Numbered from the stretch's first letter, positions 11,258-23,456 are shown. The stretch: DNA of 64,000 nucleotides from Lichina pygmaea (GCA_963422465.1 OY730170.1:5294315-5358314); one strand, 5' to 3'. Translations and numbers: made by a program. The notes: generated from the sequence alone by a model not told the origin.

Positions 11258-11829
11258 GGCTAGATGAGAAGAGGTGGTCGTATTTGTATTTCATGCTTTG
11301 TCGGAGGAGCGCACGCTGTGAATCCACTGCAGCAATCGTTCGGACAGACAGAAAATCCGATTCAAGCCTTGCGGGATGAACCTGTCTGTTGCTCCGGTGC
11401 TCTACTGTGACCGTAGAGCGCTATACCGTAGGCAGTGCTGTCGCAGAGACATAACAAATGCTCCGAGACCAGTTGTCACGCAGACCGGTGCCTTTGTGGG
11501 AGTGAGTAGGCATGGAAAACCTGGCTGCCGGCCCCGGCTGCCAATTTGTAGTAATCAAGAAAGATTGATGTTTCCAGCCTTCTCCCACAAGACTAGAAGA
11601 GTCTGACCTTGTAGTGGCATGGGTGAGCAGTAATCAGTGAGTTCTTCACGGCAGCAGAACTCACAGATCCTACGCTTCGTATGGCAGCTAACAGCGACCT
11701 GATTGACAAGTACCGGTACGTACGTACGTACGGGAGTACCTTAGTTCATACCCACACACACAGTACGTACCAAGAGAGACCGAGTCCTATTCATAGTCAC
11801 CAACTTCATCTAGGGCCAGCACAACCTAC

Positions 11830-13005
11830 CAGTACCAACGTTAGGATCAGGAGATAGAATTCCCTTGGCCTCTGCAAGCACTCCACACCACTTTCTCGGA
11901 AAGCTGCATCTGGAGTCGTGATATAAGTGTGGAGATACTTATGTGGCCGGGTGCTGCTCTAGCTTGTACAGTTATTCCTGACCACTTCTTTCTGTCTTCT
12001 TGGTTGAGCAGTAGTTGGTAGCATCTGTTGTAGAGTGATCTTGCTTTAACAGTACTAGTCAGTCTGTTTCCTTGTTATATGATCTTTCCTCTTATTTTTG
12101 TGAACCACTATTGTTGGTGGTGCTTATCCCAGAGTCTTCCTCCACAGACATGTGTTACATTCTTGTCTTATCTCTTCCACATTTGTAGTTCCAATTCAGT
12201 ATAAAGCACATCAACCCCTATCTCTGCTGCCTGCTTTCTTCTTGGCAGTTTCCTTCAGCCAAATGTGAAAAAGATCTTTTCCTGTTGTACAAAAAACAAC
12301 CCAAAAACATTAGCTCCATACCATACCAGTACTGCGCACTTTTTCCCAACACCATAAAACACAGTTCTTTCCAACTAGTTCAGAAGCCGATCTCCACACT
12401 TGAACTTATTCTCATCCCAGTCCGTAACGCGCCACTCCTGTTCTGTCCAAGAAGACAACATTCTTCGCCCAGTCCATGGTCATGTCTCCAAACTTGAGAC
12501 TGAAGTCCAACCATCATTCGCACATTCTTCCCCGCAAGGCCTAGAACAGAAGATAGCATCATCAGCCTCTATACTCATGGACAACACGAACATCAGCCGG
12601 AATACCAAGCCCACATGCTAGCCCCAATCAACCAGATCCTTTCTTCTTCAACCGTCGATGAGCAGTCGTAGTCGAGATGCCAACGCGCCTCGCAATCTCC
12701 GCGACGGTCATCTCCCTGGATCCACCGCCCGACGGCACCCGTACGAGCTCGAGCATCTCCTTCTCCTTTTCTTCGTCGACCACTTCGGGACGACCGCTTC
12801 TCGGTGCGTCCTGCACGTATTCCTCCTTCAACCTCCCGGAGACGCTGGGATCGTAGCCACGTTCTTTGGCTTTCTTCCGCAGCCGCACAATCTGCGACTT
12901 CGACATGCCCGTCACCGCCGTGATATGGGCATACGGTTGGCCGCTCTCCGCAAGAGTCAGAGCTTGGATGCGCTCGGCGATCGAGTAGTTCTTCGGCTTC
13001 GCCAT
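11830..13005 (-). pseudogene. Tc1/mariner-type transposase relic: intact HTH part, decayed DDE part
   Basis: An ATG at 13005 opens a 125-residue frame ending at 12628. It is a paired HTH transposase N-terminus: the first helix-turn-helix is in YSIAERIQALTLAESG...GMSKSQIVRLRKKAKERG and the second in EIARRVGISTTTAHRRLKKK. Downstream on the same strand (about 12500-11830), translation in two frames gives fragments resembling the catalytic half of fungal DDE transposases (WAKNVVFLD; VWYGANVFGLFF; AAEIGVDVLYTELELQM), broken by several stops and a frameshift. The catalytic half is clearly AT-richer than the HTH half, as expected after RIP-like mutation. The DDE assignment is weaker than the HTH one. 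Confidence 0.6.
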
Positions 13006-13196
13006 GATGCCAGTGCTGGAAGAGATGTCGACGATACGTACTCGACAATCTGGTTCTCCACCTGCTACTTATGGGTACGTACCCCTCCGGGCCCTCGTCC
13101 CGTACGACCGTGGTAGTTAGAGTGGGAAAGTCATGAGACGCTTCCCATCGAAGACGACGTGAGTGCTCAGAAATACTTTCTTGCGACCTATGTCAT

Positions 13197-13382
13197 TCAT
13201 TCTCTACGTGGTGCATCCACCACCTGCTTGAAGTGCTTCCTTGACCCACCCAAAACCTCCATATAGCACCATCCGCGCCAGACAACTTCTCCCCAGTCTC
13301 TCTCCTTCCAATGGTCATGCTCAAGAGCCCAGATATGTCGTTGCTGGCTCAAGGGGCGTGAGCTCTTTGTGTAAAGTCCCAC
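13197..13382 (-). pseudogene. Second Tc1-like transposase fragment
   Basis: The minus-strand frame contains RHIWALEHDHWKERDWGEVVW. This matches the 'WARDHxHWTxEDWxxVIWSDE' block that precedes the second catalytic Asp in Tc1/mariner transposases. The aspartate position itself is lost and the frame shifts just after the block. It lies upstream of the HTH fragment at 13005 on the same strand, so it cannot be a continuation of that reading. It is therefore a separate or rearranged relic. Confidence 0.5.
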
Positions 13383-14181
13383 CGACCACTCCGGCCTGCT
13401 GGTTCACACATCACATTCATTCAAAACAGGCCAGGCCCCTGAGAAGACGCCAGCGAGTAGGTATTTCAATACAGACTCATCGCTGAAAGCTGTCCTCCGG
13501 AAAACTGGCATCGTCGTCCGACGTAGCCTCCCCCACTTCCCCACAACTAGGTGCTCGGGCTGGAGCCATTCTTCTCCTGGCCAAGATCTTCCGATTGGTC
13601 CCCGCATAGTGCAAAGGAGTCGCAACAGGGCCATATCCTGGTAGAACAGTATTCATCACAGGCCAACCACTTTTGTCTTCCAAGGCTGTGCTCATAAAGG
13701 TCCTCGTGGGGGAGTGACAACCTGTTCAAGAAGACCATTGGAGGAACATACGGTGGAAAGGCAAGGACAGAAGTCAAAAGCTGTTTCACAAAGAAGCAAG
13801 ACACGATCGATTCAATACTCAGGGTGCAAAAGAGTCGATTGAACAGCAGAAGAACCAATACATACCCTCTGCGTCCAAAGTCGAAGACTGAGAACCAACA
13901 CCGAAGTAGCAGAGGACGCTCGTAGGACAACAACGAATCGAGAAAGACATAACAGAGCCGGAGCGCCAATCCTACCATGTACGCATCAAACATCAAAGAC
14001 GAGGTCAAGGTGCGTTGCGGGCCAAGGAGAATCGTCGACGACGAAAGCAACGCTCGCAGACTGCGGGTCGTTGGAGACAGAAAACACCCATTTCCGAAAA
14101 GGCTCAGGCAGGTGGTCTCGGTCCGCGGTAGATGCCCCCCTCCGGATCGTGACCAAACACCCGAGCCAGGCGTAGACGCCT
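13383..14181. other. 3' flank of RIM15 with no supported gene
   Basis: A minus-strand frame of 212 codons (14185-13547) crosses this segment, overlapping the end of RIM15. It is Leu/Cys/Phe-rich without recognisable domains and most likely chance in the 3' UTR. Decayed transposon sequence may extend into 13383-13700. Confidence 0.4.
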
Positions 14182-16996
14182 TCATGGCCGACTGCTTCTG
14201 CCTTTCGCCGCTGGAGGAGCGCCAGACCTCGGTCGTGGAGTGGGATTCTCGTCCTCAGGAGCGGTGGTCGTGCACGGCTTGGGTGTGACGCTGACGTCGC
14301 CTTCGAAGCTCGCCTCGTCGAGGGATGGAAAGATCTCGGGCGGAGTCGCGGACGAAGGAACGTCGGTTTCCTCCGGGATCGGGGGCGCCGGCTCGGCCGA
14401 GGTCTCTCGGGACGACAGCTCCGACGTGGACACGACGCTGCCTCGACTGTTGGTCCGCAGCATCTCGATGCCAAGCTTCGAGCTGCGGTAGTCCTTCCGC
14501 TGCGGGCTCTTGGCCCGCACCTGTGCGTCGCCGAGCTCCTCGTCTTCGTCGTCTCCGCTCCCGTCGCATTGATGCCTCTGCTTCTCCATCGTCTCGCGCT
14601 TGGCCCTGATCTTCTCCGCCGAGCGTTGCCGCACCGGCGGCTTCGAAGGGAGCGCCGGCGGCGCCGACCGCTGATGCGTCAGCGTCGGCGGCACCGTCTT
14701 CGGCTCGACCATGCTTTCCTCGACGATGCACAGGCAGTTGTCGCGCCATTCGTCCATCGCGGGTCGGTTCGTGACCACGTGGGGCTCCTCGGCGTTGATC
14801 GACTCCGAGTCCCCAAAGAGGCTGGAGCTGACCGAGTCCTCGCGGCTCGACCCCCGGAACGTGATACCGGGCATGGGCGCGAATCCCGACGACGCCGAGC
14901 TCGGGCTGTCCGCATGCCGGGAGAACTCGTGACGCAGGCCCGACGACGGCACGGCCCGCATCTGGCCAAGGTCCTGGCCTGGCGGCGGCGCCGTCCAGTG
15001 GCACAGCCTTCCGATGACGTCCACCAGCTTGGACGTCGTCGGCGGCTTTTCGACGAGGGCGTCAAAGTGGTTCGGCGTCGACAGCTCCTTGAGGTAGCCC
15101 GTCACGGCGACGATGGGCGTGTGCGAGTTGACGTTCTTGGTGTCCCGGATCATCCGTGCCACGTCGGCGCCGTTGATCTGGGGGAGGCGGAACTCCATCA
15201 GGATGACGTCGAACTTGATCTCGCCCGTGCCGTACCGGATCGCGTCGGGGCCGTTGCCGACGGTGATGCTGTGGCACTGCAGCTTCTCGAGCAGCCTCTC
15301 CATCACCATCCGAGACACAGGATGGTCTTCGACGATGAGCACGTCGAGCGGCCGGAACGTGGGTCCTTCGAAGACGACGTTGCGCGACTTGCGGCGCGAG
15401 CTCTGTCGTCTTCGCTGAACGCGCAGCAGCGCGCTCGCCCTCGTCTCTTCGTTGTCCGACGACGAGGGGGACATCTCGAAGATGCCGCTGCGGCGCTTCT
15501 GCCGCACGAAGAGATCTCGGGCGGGCGGTTCACTCTCCTGAGAACCCACCGTCTGCGATCTCGCCCGAGAGGTGGATCCGCCGCTGACGGACCGGTTCTC
15601 AGATCCCCTCTGTGGCGAGGCCGGAAGGGTCGGCAGGGCCGGAAGAGGCTTGGCGTGCTTGATAGGCGACGACGCCACCGAGTGCGCCTTGATCATCGAG
15701 GGCAGACGAGGGATCTCGAAGAAGCTGTTCGGTTGCAGGGAGCCGCTGGACTGATGCGACACTCCGGACGACGTGCTCGACGTCTTCCGGCGCTGGTGGT
15801 GTTGGTTGCGGCTACCGGCCGCGAACGAGACCAGCAACGGCGACGTCGGCTGCGACGTGCGGCTGGGCGAGGCGTTGGTCGGCTCGCCGGTAGACGGAGA
15901 GCGAGGTCGGCTCGGGCTGACCGAGTTGGACGGGTGTCGTCTCAAGGGCACCTGCAGCACCGGGCTGCATTCTTGAGAAGCTCCGGCCGAGCTCGCCTGC
16001 GAGGGGTCTCCTGACGACACGGCCCTGTTCTGCGGTTGCATCGTCCCTTGTCGTAGTTTCTGAAGCACGTCCTTGTTGGCCTTCTCGAGCACGGGCAGGT
16101 TCTTGAAGGCGAAGCTGCCAAAGTCGTCCGCCTGCACGGGCTCGCTCAACCTTCGCGACCTTGCGTCGCGGACGTGCGCCGGGATGTGCAGAGGGAGCAG
16201 TACGCGCTTGATCGAGCTGACCTGGCTGCGTGCCTTGGAGAGTGCGTCGTGCGGCCGTTCGCAGTAGTCCGCTCCCGAGGCGGAGGCCGAGGCAGAAGTA
16301 GACGCGGCCGCTGCGGCGGCGGCGGAGGCGGCGGCCGCTACGTCGACCGGCGAAGACGGCTGGTCTTCAGTTTCTTCCGTGAACGAATGTAGGGTCGCGC
16401 CGCGGGCGTCGAAGTACTCAGTGTCCTCGGGATGCTCAGGAGCTGGCACGAACTGGGCCTCCTCTTCGTACAGACTCTCCCACCTGATGCCTTCGAACCA
16501 CACGTGGTTGCGAATCTCTTCTCCACCGCTCGGGTACCGCTCCTGGGAGTTGGATCCGAGCCGGCGCCGAGGATCGGGGCACATGAGCATCTCCATAATG
16601 TCCTTCGCCTCTGGCGACACCGGGCAGACCCCGTCCGCAGGCCAATCGATCTTGCGCTGGAGGATCTTCTCGAAGACCTTGTCGGGCGAGTCGGCGTGAA
16701 AGGGTGGATATCCGTACAGGAACTCGAAGATGATGCAACCCAGCGACCACCAGTCGCTCATCTCGTCCTGTCCGACGCCGTTGACGGTCTCGGGCGCCAG
16801 GTAATCCGGCGTCCCGACGAAGCGCCGTCCGCTGTCTTCGGGATCGAAGAGGGCCATCGGAGGGGGCATCATACTCTGAGCGGGCGAGCCGCCGGGTGGC
16901 AGGATCGCGCTCGCGTGGCCGTCTGGCAGCGGAGTCGGGTGAGGATCGGGGGAACCGCTGCCGACGCTCTGCGTGCCCAGGCCCAGGCCCGGCACG

Positions 16997-17048
<52 letters not shown>

Positions 17049-20000
17049 GCGGTGGGGAGATGGGGTAGCCGACCGGGTCGTCGAGGCGAAAGCTGTTGAA
17101 CATGGCATGCAGGGCCTCGCTACCACCGCTGTCACTTCGGTATCCGGACGTCCGTCGCGAGTCGTCGCGGACGGCCGAGCCCTCCCGGGTCAGGGTGAAG
17201 TACGACGGGGGCACGAGGCCGGTGGCGACGTCGGGCGTGATCTGCGGCGTCGACAGGGCCGACTGGTCGCCGCCGTGAAGGTCGAACGAGGCCGAGCGAG
17301 ACGAGGCCACCGAGGTGGTGCTGACGAACGGGCCCTGTCGGAGCAGGTCCGGCGCCGAGTCGTTGTCGTTGCTGTTCAGGATCCGCTTCTGGCGGCCGAT
17401 GAGCCCCATGCGCGAGAGGCCAAAGTCGGTCAGCTTCAGATGCCCCTTCTGGTCGATGAGCAGGTTGTCGGGCTTCAGGTCGCGGTGGATGATACCACGC
17501 TTGTGGAGGTCGGCGACGCACAGGACGACCTCGGCCACGTATCGCTTGGCCCAGTCCTCGGGGAGTCCGCCCAGGGACTTGATCAGAGAGGCGCAGTCGC
17601 CCCCGTTCAGGTACTCCATGACCAGGTACAGGTAATCCTTACTCGAGAATGTCCAGTAGAGCTTGGCGACAAAGTCGCTCTCGCCCTGCCGCATCAGGAT
17701 CGCTCGCTCGGCCTTGACGTTGGTGACTTGGTTCTTGGCGACCATGTCTGCCTTCTTCAGCACCTTGATGGCGAAGTACTCGCCCGTCGTCTTCTTCTTC
17801 GAGAGGTAGACGCTCCCGAAGGCACCCTTGCTGATGGGTTTAATGATCTCGAAATCCTTGATCGACGGAGGGACGGCTCGAGGAGGCGGTTCGCCGGCGG
17901 CGAGGAGCCGCGGCGAGAGCGGCAGACGGTTGACGTCGGCTGAGGCGGCCGAAGACTGTCGGCGATGGTGATGATGGTGATGATGATGATGATGTGAATG
18001 TGACTGCAGATGATGATTCGGGAGCGGAGCGGAGGTGGACGGAAGAAGGGGCGGAGGTTGGCCGAGGCTGTAGGCGCCGTTGGGGATGGCGGGCGATTGA
18101 AGGTCGCTGCCGGAGAGCAAAGGCGAGGTGACGGGCGACGGGGCGAGCTCGTGGGAGTTGGAGATGCAAAGTCTGTTGGGCTGTATGGGCGAGCAGGGCG
18201 GAACGTCCTTGCTCGGCGACGCCTGTCGATGCGGCGAGGCGACGGCCTCGGACAGCATCATGCTCTGGCGCTTGCGGTCACGCGAGCTGGAGGCCCGGCT
18301 GAGACCGTACTCCGACGCTGGCGACTCGGTGCGCCGGAGGCTGGAGAGGATCGAGGACGACCGGATGCTGCTGTCGCTGTCGCCCACGTCGCTCTCAAAG
18401 TACGCCGACGATCGCTGGGAGTAGTAGCGCTGGCCGCTCACGCTCGAGCCGCCTCGGCGCGAACGTGGCGTCGGGCAGTCTCGAGGGCTTTCCGACCTCG
18501 TCGACGGCTGCCTCGAATGCCGCCTCGAAGTCGGGGCGACGGTACCGGTCGCAGTCACGCCATCCTCGGTCCCACTCGCGTCGACGGAGGCGTCTGGTAT
18601 GCCGGGGAGCGAGTCCTGGACCGGCACCGGGACCTGGACCGGGACAGGAAGAGGGTTTGGAGCGGTCAACGGGTCGGGGAGCGGAACCTTGATGACGTTC
18701 TCGTCGCGGTTGCCGTCGCGGTTGCCGTCGCGGTTGCCGTCGCGGTTGCCGTCGCGGTTGCCGTCGCGGTTGCCGTCGCGGTCGCGGTCGCCGTCGCGGT
18801 CGCCGTCGGGCGGCAACAGGTCCGGCTCCAGGTCTCCCTCGTCCTCGGTCGACTCGGCCGAGGAGCTCAGGTCGCCGGCGGCCAGTCGCGCGGCCTTGCG
18901 CAGGGCCGCGTCGACGCACTCCTGCACGACGAGGCCGAGTTCGACGCGGATCCGCTCTGCGTACTCGGTGATTTGCCGATGGCGGAGGAAGGCCTGCACC
19001 TTGGTCCGGGCGGCGGCCTCGGTGTCTGCGGACAGCAGAGCCAGGCCGCGCTCGTGTTCCAGAGTGCCGGTGCTCGGGGACTGCCAATGGATGACCTGTG
19101 AGATGAGGGTCTCGGTCTTTTCCCGCTCGGAAGGTGGCGGCGCCGAGGCCGGGGCCGAGGCCGGGGCCGTGGCCGGGGCCGGCGGGGTAGGCTGGGGAGG
19201 CGGCGGTGGGGGTGGGGGCGCAGCCTCGCAGCTGGCCTCGACGGTCGAGGCGTCGGACGGCGACGCGCTGATCTCGATGGCGGTGTCGCACAGGTCGAGC
19301 ACGAGCTCGACGACTCGCGACAGGGGCCGGCGGACGGCGAAGGAGCGGGTGCGGGCGTGGGAGACGGACGGATCGCGCGAGCGGCTCCTCGACGCCGCGG
19401 GCGAGACGGCGCCGGACGACAGAGTGGACGACGGCGTGGAACCGATGGGCACGCCTTTGTACTCGGCCGCCGGTAGGGCCGGGGGTGCCACCTCGCCCGA
19501 GGTCGGCCGGCGGCCGGCGCGTCTCGTCTCGAGCGCGTCCAGGATCCTGACGATGGCGACGCGCTGCTCCGTGAGGTTCTCGTGGGCCAACTGCACCTCC
19601 ATCTCGGCCCGATGCTCCTGCATGCACAGGTCCGTGTGCTTCTCGAACCACCAGGGCTGGATGTTGCGTTCGCAGATGCGACACAGAAGGGGGAGCGGCG
19701 GCGGACGGTTCTCGGGGTCGTCCGCACCGACCTCGGCCAGGGACGTCAGATACCGAGCCAGCATCTCGGCGCCGACGCCCAGGGAGTCGACCAGGATGCT
19801 GGGCAGGTCGATGGTGATCTGGCGCGGCGGAGCCCACGGTCGTATCATCCACATTGTCTAGGGGCACGTTCGATCAGCAAGTCTTCCCCCTCCCCCGGCC
19901 CCTCCTCCTCCTTCGACCACGACAGGCGCCCTCCTCTCATCTTCATCTGCAGATAGGGGAACTCCTTACATGACTCTCGGCGCCGGACGAGCGATCGTAG

Positions 20001-20172
20001 ACCATGATGCCCTGGCCTTCCAGAGCGAGCCTCCGTGCCGTTTCCGCCGCTTGGTCCTGGGGCTCAACGGCTCGGCCGGAGTTGTCGTCGTGGTCGTGGT
20101 CGTGGCCGTGGCCGTGGTCGTGGCCGTGGTCGTGGCCGTGGTCGTGGCCGTGGTCGTGGCCGTGGTCGTGGC

Positions 20173-20215
<43 letters not shown>

Positions 20216-20701
20216 ATGGTCGTTGTCGTTGTCGATTCCGTTTTCGTGATCATCGTGGTCGTTGTCATTATCGGCGGCAGGCTGGTCCCCGGGCAACGGC
20301 GGCGACAGCTTCGATAGAGGACCCATTGGCACGTCGAAGCGGACAATCTGGCTCCTCGAGGCATCCTTCCGGAGCGCCTCGACGGCGTCGGCAAAGGCGT
20401 TTGGGTCCTCTAGCAAGACGTCGGCCATGGGCCTGCCCTGCATCGAGTCGGGGGCGGTGCCGACTACATCGGCCCACGACGGGCTGACCCAGCGGACCAC
20501 GCCGTCCAAACTCAGGTCCATGATCACGTTCAGCGATTGCTCCGCCGCCTCTTTGAGATCCTCGGTTCCCTCTCGGATGTCTTGGCTCGTCGTCCGTCGC
20601 ATCCGGGTCGAGGATGTACGGGCAAGCTGGACGTCCGGGGCGTCCGAGCCGGTCGCGACCAGCTCGGACGGTGCCACCACCGCATCCTCAGGGACGGCCA
20701 T
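14182..20701 (-). CDS. RIM15: Rim15-type PAS/AGC protein kinase with receiver domain
   Basis: Two exons, 20701-19970 and 19857-14182, joined by a GT-AG intron that restores '...GAESHTMWMIRPWAPPRQ'; about 2135 residues. Order: PAS-like region (about 40-240) with SLDGVVRWVSPSWADVVG; a C2HC zinc finger (CRICERNIQPWWFEKHTDLC, about 303-322); a split AGC kinase domain (about 910-1395) with GKGAFGSVY, HRDLKPDN, DFGLSRMG and a long low-complexity insert before GTPDYLAPE; and a C-terminal receiver-like domain (about 1745-1865) with LIVEDHPVS. The usual phosphoacceptor Asp is Glu (ILMEFRLPQ). In yeast, Rim15 integrates nutrient signals from TOR and PKA for quiescence entry. Coding repeats interrupt the PAS region, the zinc-finger-kinase linker and the kinase insert. 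The frame runs a little further upstream only through GTG, so an extra 5' exon is possible. Confidence 0.93.
16998..17047 (-). repeat. (ACG)n run encoding poly-Thr inside the Rim15 kinase insert
   Basis: A trinucleotide tract (gtc on the plus strand) translates to about 17-18 consecutive threonines between kinase subdomain VII and the APE region. Confidence 0.9.
18705..18800 (-). repeat. 12-bp tandem repeat encoding Asn-Arg-Asp-Gly in Rim15
   Basis: Near-identical 12-nt units (gttgccgtcgcg on the plus strand) are repeated about seven times and encode NRDG tetrapeptides in the linker before the kinase domain. The identical third positions show recent expansion. Confidence 0.9.
20083..20222 (-). 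repeat. 6/12-bp repeat encoding His-Asp and His-Gly dipeptides in the Rim15 PAS region
   Basis: A hexanucleotide-based array (gtcgtg/gccgtg on the plus strand) encodes about 45 residues alternating His with Asp or Gly. It falls within the N-terminal PAS-like region, between a conserved segment ending near MGPLSK and one beginning near EGQGIMVYD. Confidence 0.9.
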
Positions 20702-23454
20702 GTCAAGGGGGACCCTTTGCGGCTTCACCGTCCGTCGGCGGTTGGCGTCAGGGGCTGCCGGCCGCGCACAGTCCGGTCAATCTCGAGACAAGGTCGGCTG
20801 TCGGGGTGAGATCTGCTCGGTGTCGGATCCGTCGCACGCTCTCGACAAGCCTCATGGTCGGCATGCGACGAAGCGCGGAGAGCGGTGCTCAACCGGCCGG
20901 GGCATCTTTTTCGACGGCCGAGCTGGCGACTCGAAACCCTTTTGCGGTCATGCGTCAACGCTAGGACGGCTGCCGGATGGGATGGGTGGGTTCGATGGGG
21001 AGTCTACGCTACTCACCTCGCATTGGCCTGGCCAGTGCGGAGGATTGACTTCGCCGACGGAGGCTGTATTCTGTGGATGTGGGGTAGACCCGGATATGAC
21101 GGGAGCTGCGAGCCTCTCGTGCAACGGCGCCCGAGATTTCTCCGAGCCGTTGAGCAGTCAAAGGAGGGTTGTCGCCGGCGTTGACGAAGGAGTGAAGTAG
21201 CACAGAGGCTGAGACTGACGATGGCGATGGTCGTCTGTGGCGATGAAGATGGACAGAGAGGGCTAAGGAGGGGTCGTGGTACAGTACGAATGAGAGAAGT
21301 GCTATCCGACAGCAAGGGGGACCGTCGAGCCCACCAAGCGAGGAGGGATCTCTGGAGGTGCCGGCGCCGGTGACGCAGGAGGAAGTACGGGAGTAGGTGG
21401 TGGTGGTGATGGCGATGGTGATGGCGATTGCGGAATTGGTCGCAACAGGCGTCTGTAGCGGTGGTAGCGCTGCTCTCTAATGTGGGAGCGGTCGTGAACT
21501 CTATGCCGGTGCCATAAGCGATGAGGGGGGGGGGGGGGGGGGGGGGGAGTCGCGACCTGGACGAGACCGAAACAGGAGGGGCATGGAACGAGTCAACGGG
21601 GAATAAATTGACGGACAATCACCGCCATAGCCCCCCATTATGCAGATTTCTTAGTTCGGTACGAAGGTACGTACATACTTCGGTGGCTTCTCGCTTGGGT
21701 CGGTACATACTGTTTGCCGAGCTACCCCCATACAAGACTAGGAACTACGTATTTCTTCAAGCTAAGTGAATTGCTGGTATGATTAGTCTTGCTAGCACCA
21801 CAAAACAAGTTTTTTGGGTCGCAACTTGATGTAAGCTACGTGTAATAGGCAGCTCTACAGTGGTACGGTCAGATCTCAGTTTTGATGCTGTACATGAGTT
21901 TTTTTTTAAGGGTAGAGATCCTGTTAGCTATGTGAGCCACGTCAGTCGAGGGACGATATCTCAAAAGTTTAAGAGTACTTGTTCATCGTTGGGGTTACCA
22001 TGAAATCGAAAGTACCTGACCGAAGCGAGGGGGGTGGCGACCAAGTGAAGCTCGGCCTGAGAGCCAATCAGAAAATTCTGATTGTTGAGCTGCTAGTAAA
22101 GGAGGAACCGACAACTAAAGAGTGGAAACAGGTTTTGTTTGGGCGAAGAACACTCTACACGCGGCACGGGGTCCCTTAAACGCGGGGCCGTTATGCCTGT
22201 GTACAGCGTCAAGTACATGGTATACCCTCGTACTCTTACGGATGTACTTCCGTACGTACGTACGTACTTGCATATGTACTACTCGGTGATCAAGACTTTC
22301 CCGGTTTCTGTCTCTCGTGTCAAAGGTTCTGCGATCAAGCAAGCGCGAATTCCGTCTCTCATGATGGCGTAACTACTGCACCACGTACGGAGTACTTCTG
22401 TACTCGTACGTGGTGTACAAGTAGTTACGAGAATGCGAATGTATCGAGTACAAGACGACGCTTCAGCTCAACTGCTTGAAGAGTGCGGAAGCAACTCGGA
22501 CAAGACCTCGTGGTCTGTTCCACCGTGAAAGAGGGTCGATCGCCATCCTCGACAGCCATGTCTCCGTTGGGGAGAAACAAGTCGCACGAACCTACTCCTC
22601 CCTTTCAATCCTGCTGGCCAGGCATGCATCACGATGTACGACGAAAGCGTGGGCCGTTTCTAGGAGGCGTAAGTTCCACGACGACGAGCATTAGTGTCAT
22701 CGGCCGCCGCCGCCGCCGCCGTTGGCAGCCACAGAAGGAACTAACTCAGCATGATGCATGCCCCGTGGGGAAGCGAAGGCATAAGGAAGCCTGCGGGCAG
22801 GACTCGATCGGCGCAGGAGCCACCATCAGACGTACGGGACAGACGCCGTCCAGCCCACGGCCGGAGAGTCAAGGCGCGTCGACGGAGGTCTTGTGCACGG
22901 CTATGCAGTAGCACTAGGGGGGACCATAGACGCCGCCGGCGACGGCAAGCAATGCATCGGATCGACTGAAGCGGGGGCCGAAAGGGAAACGGAAAGTGAA
23001 AGTGAAGGTGGAACGGGCTCGGATGGGAAGGCCGTCGTGCCAGCGACGACGTGGCGTCGACGACGGTAGTTCCGTACATGCGTAGCAGCAGGCTAGCAGC
23101 ACCGAAGCCCAACGATCGTCGGCATCAGCTGCTCCGACGAGTGTTGCTACTGTACTCGTACGGAAGTACGGCGGGCTCCGTACAAGACGAACGGGTGACC
23201 ACAATTTCCTTGACCGCCAGCATCAGTAATCTGTGTCCAAGTGACTACTGCAACTCCATAAACCTATTCATTTTTACGGAAGGTCCTCCAGATTCAAATA
23301 GACAATCACCAGGATCTAACATCAAAGTCCAACTGTAGCCATCTACTCGTACGTACGGAGTACAGGACTCAGACATGAAAATAGATCACGTGACTTGACC
23401 AACTACAGTAAATACTGCCGGAACCGCCGTAGATGATACGGACAGTTCCTCAGC
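20702..23454. other. Large gap upstream of RIM15, no supported gene
   Basis: Includes the presumed RIM15 promoter and 5' UTR, and a homopolymer of 23 G (21525-21547). A 48-nt stretch at about 21613-21660 resembles the terminus of the MITE at 61285. There are several CGTACGTACG/CGGAGTAC palindromes (about 22253, 22384, 23164, 23347). A short plus-strand frame (ATG 21999) and others lack domains and are not called. Confidence 0.55.
21613..21660 (+). repeat. Solo terminus related to the MITE at 61285-61978
   Basis: The stretch shares CGGACAAT near its start, CCCCCCATTATGCA in its middle and then TTTCTT with the inverted ends of the element at 61285, in the same order and spacing. No opposite end is seen nearby, so this looks like a remnant or a diverged relative. 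Confidence 0.5.
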
Positions 23455-23456
23455 TA

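Noticed and set aside
13547-14185. 212-codon minus-strand frame after RIM15
   Set aside because: Overlaps the RIM15 stop region, begins inside its C-terminus in another frame, and has no recognisable motif.
14569-16014. 481-codon plus-strand frame and others (16432-17943, 18010-19101, 18599-19861)
   Set aside because: Antisense to RIM15; repetitive Arg/Val composition reflects the mirrored GC-rich codons and repeats.
20004-20487. Trp-Ser/Arg-Gly repeat frames opposite Rim15
   Set aside because: Mirror frames of the His-Asp repeat; no start or flanking features.
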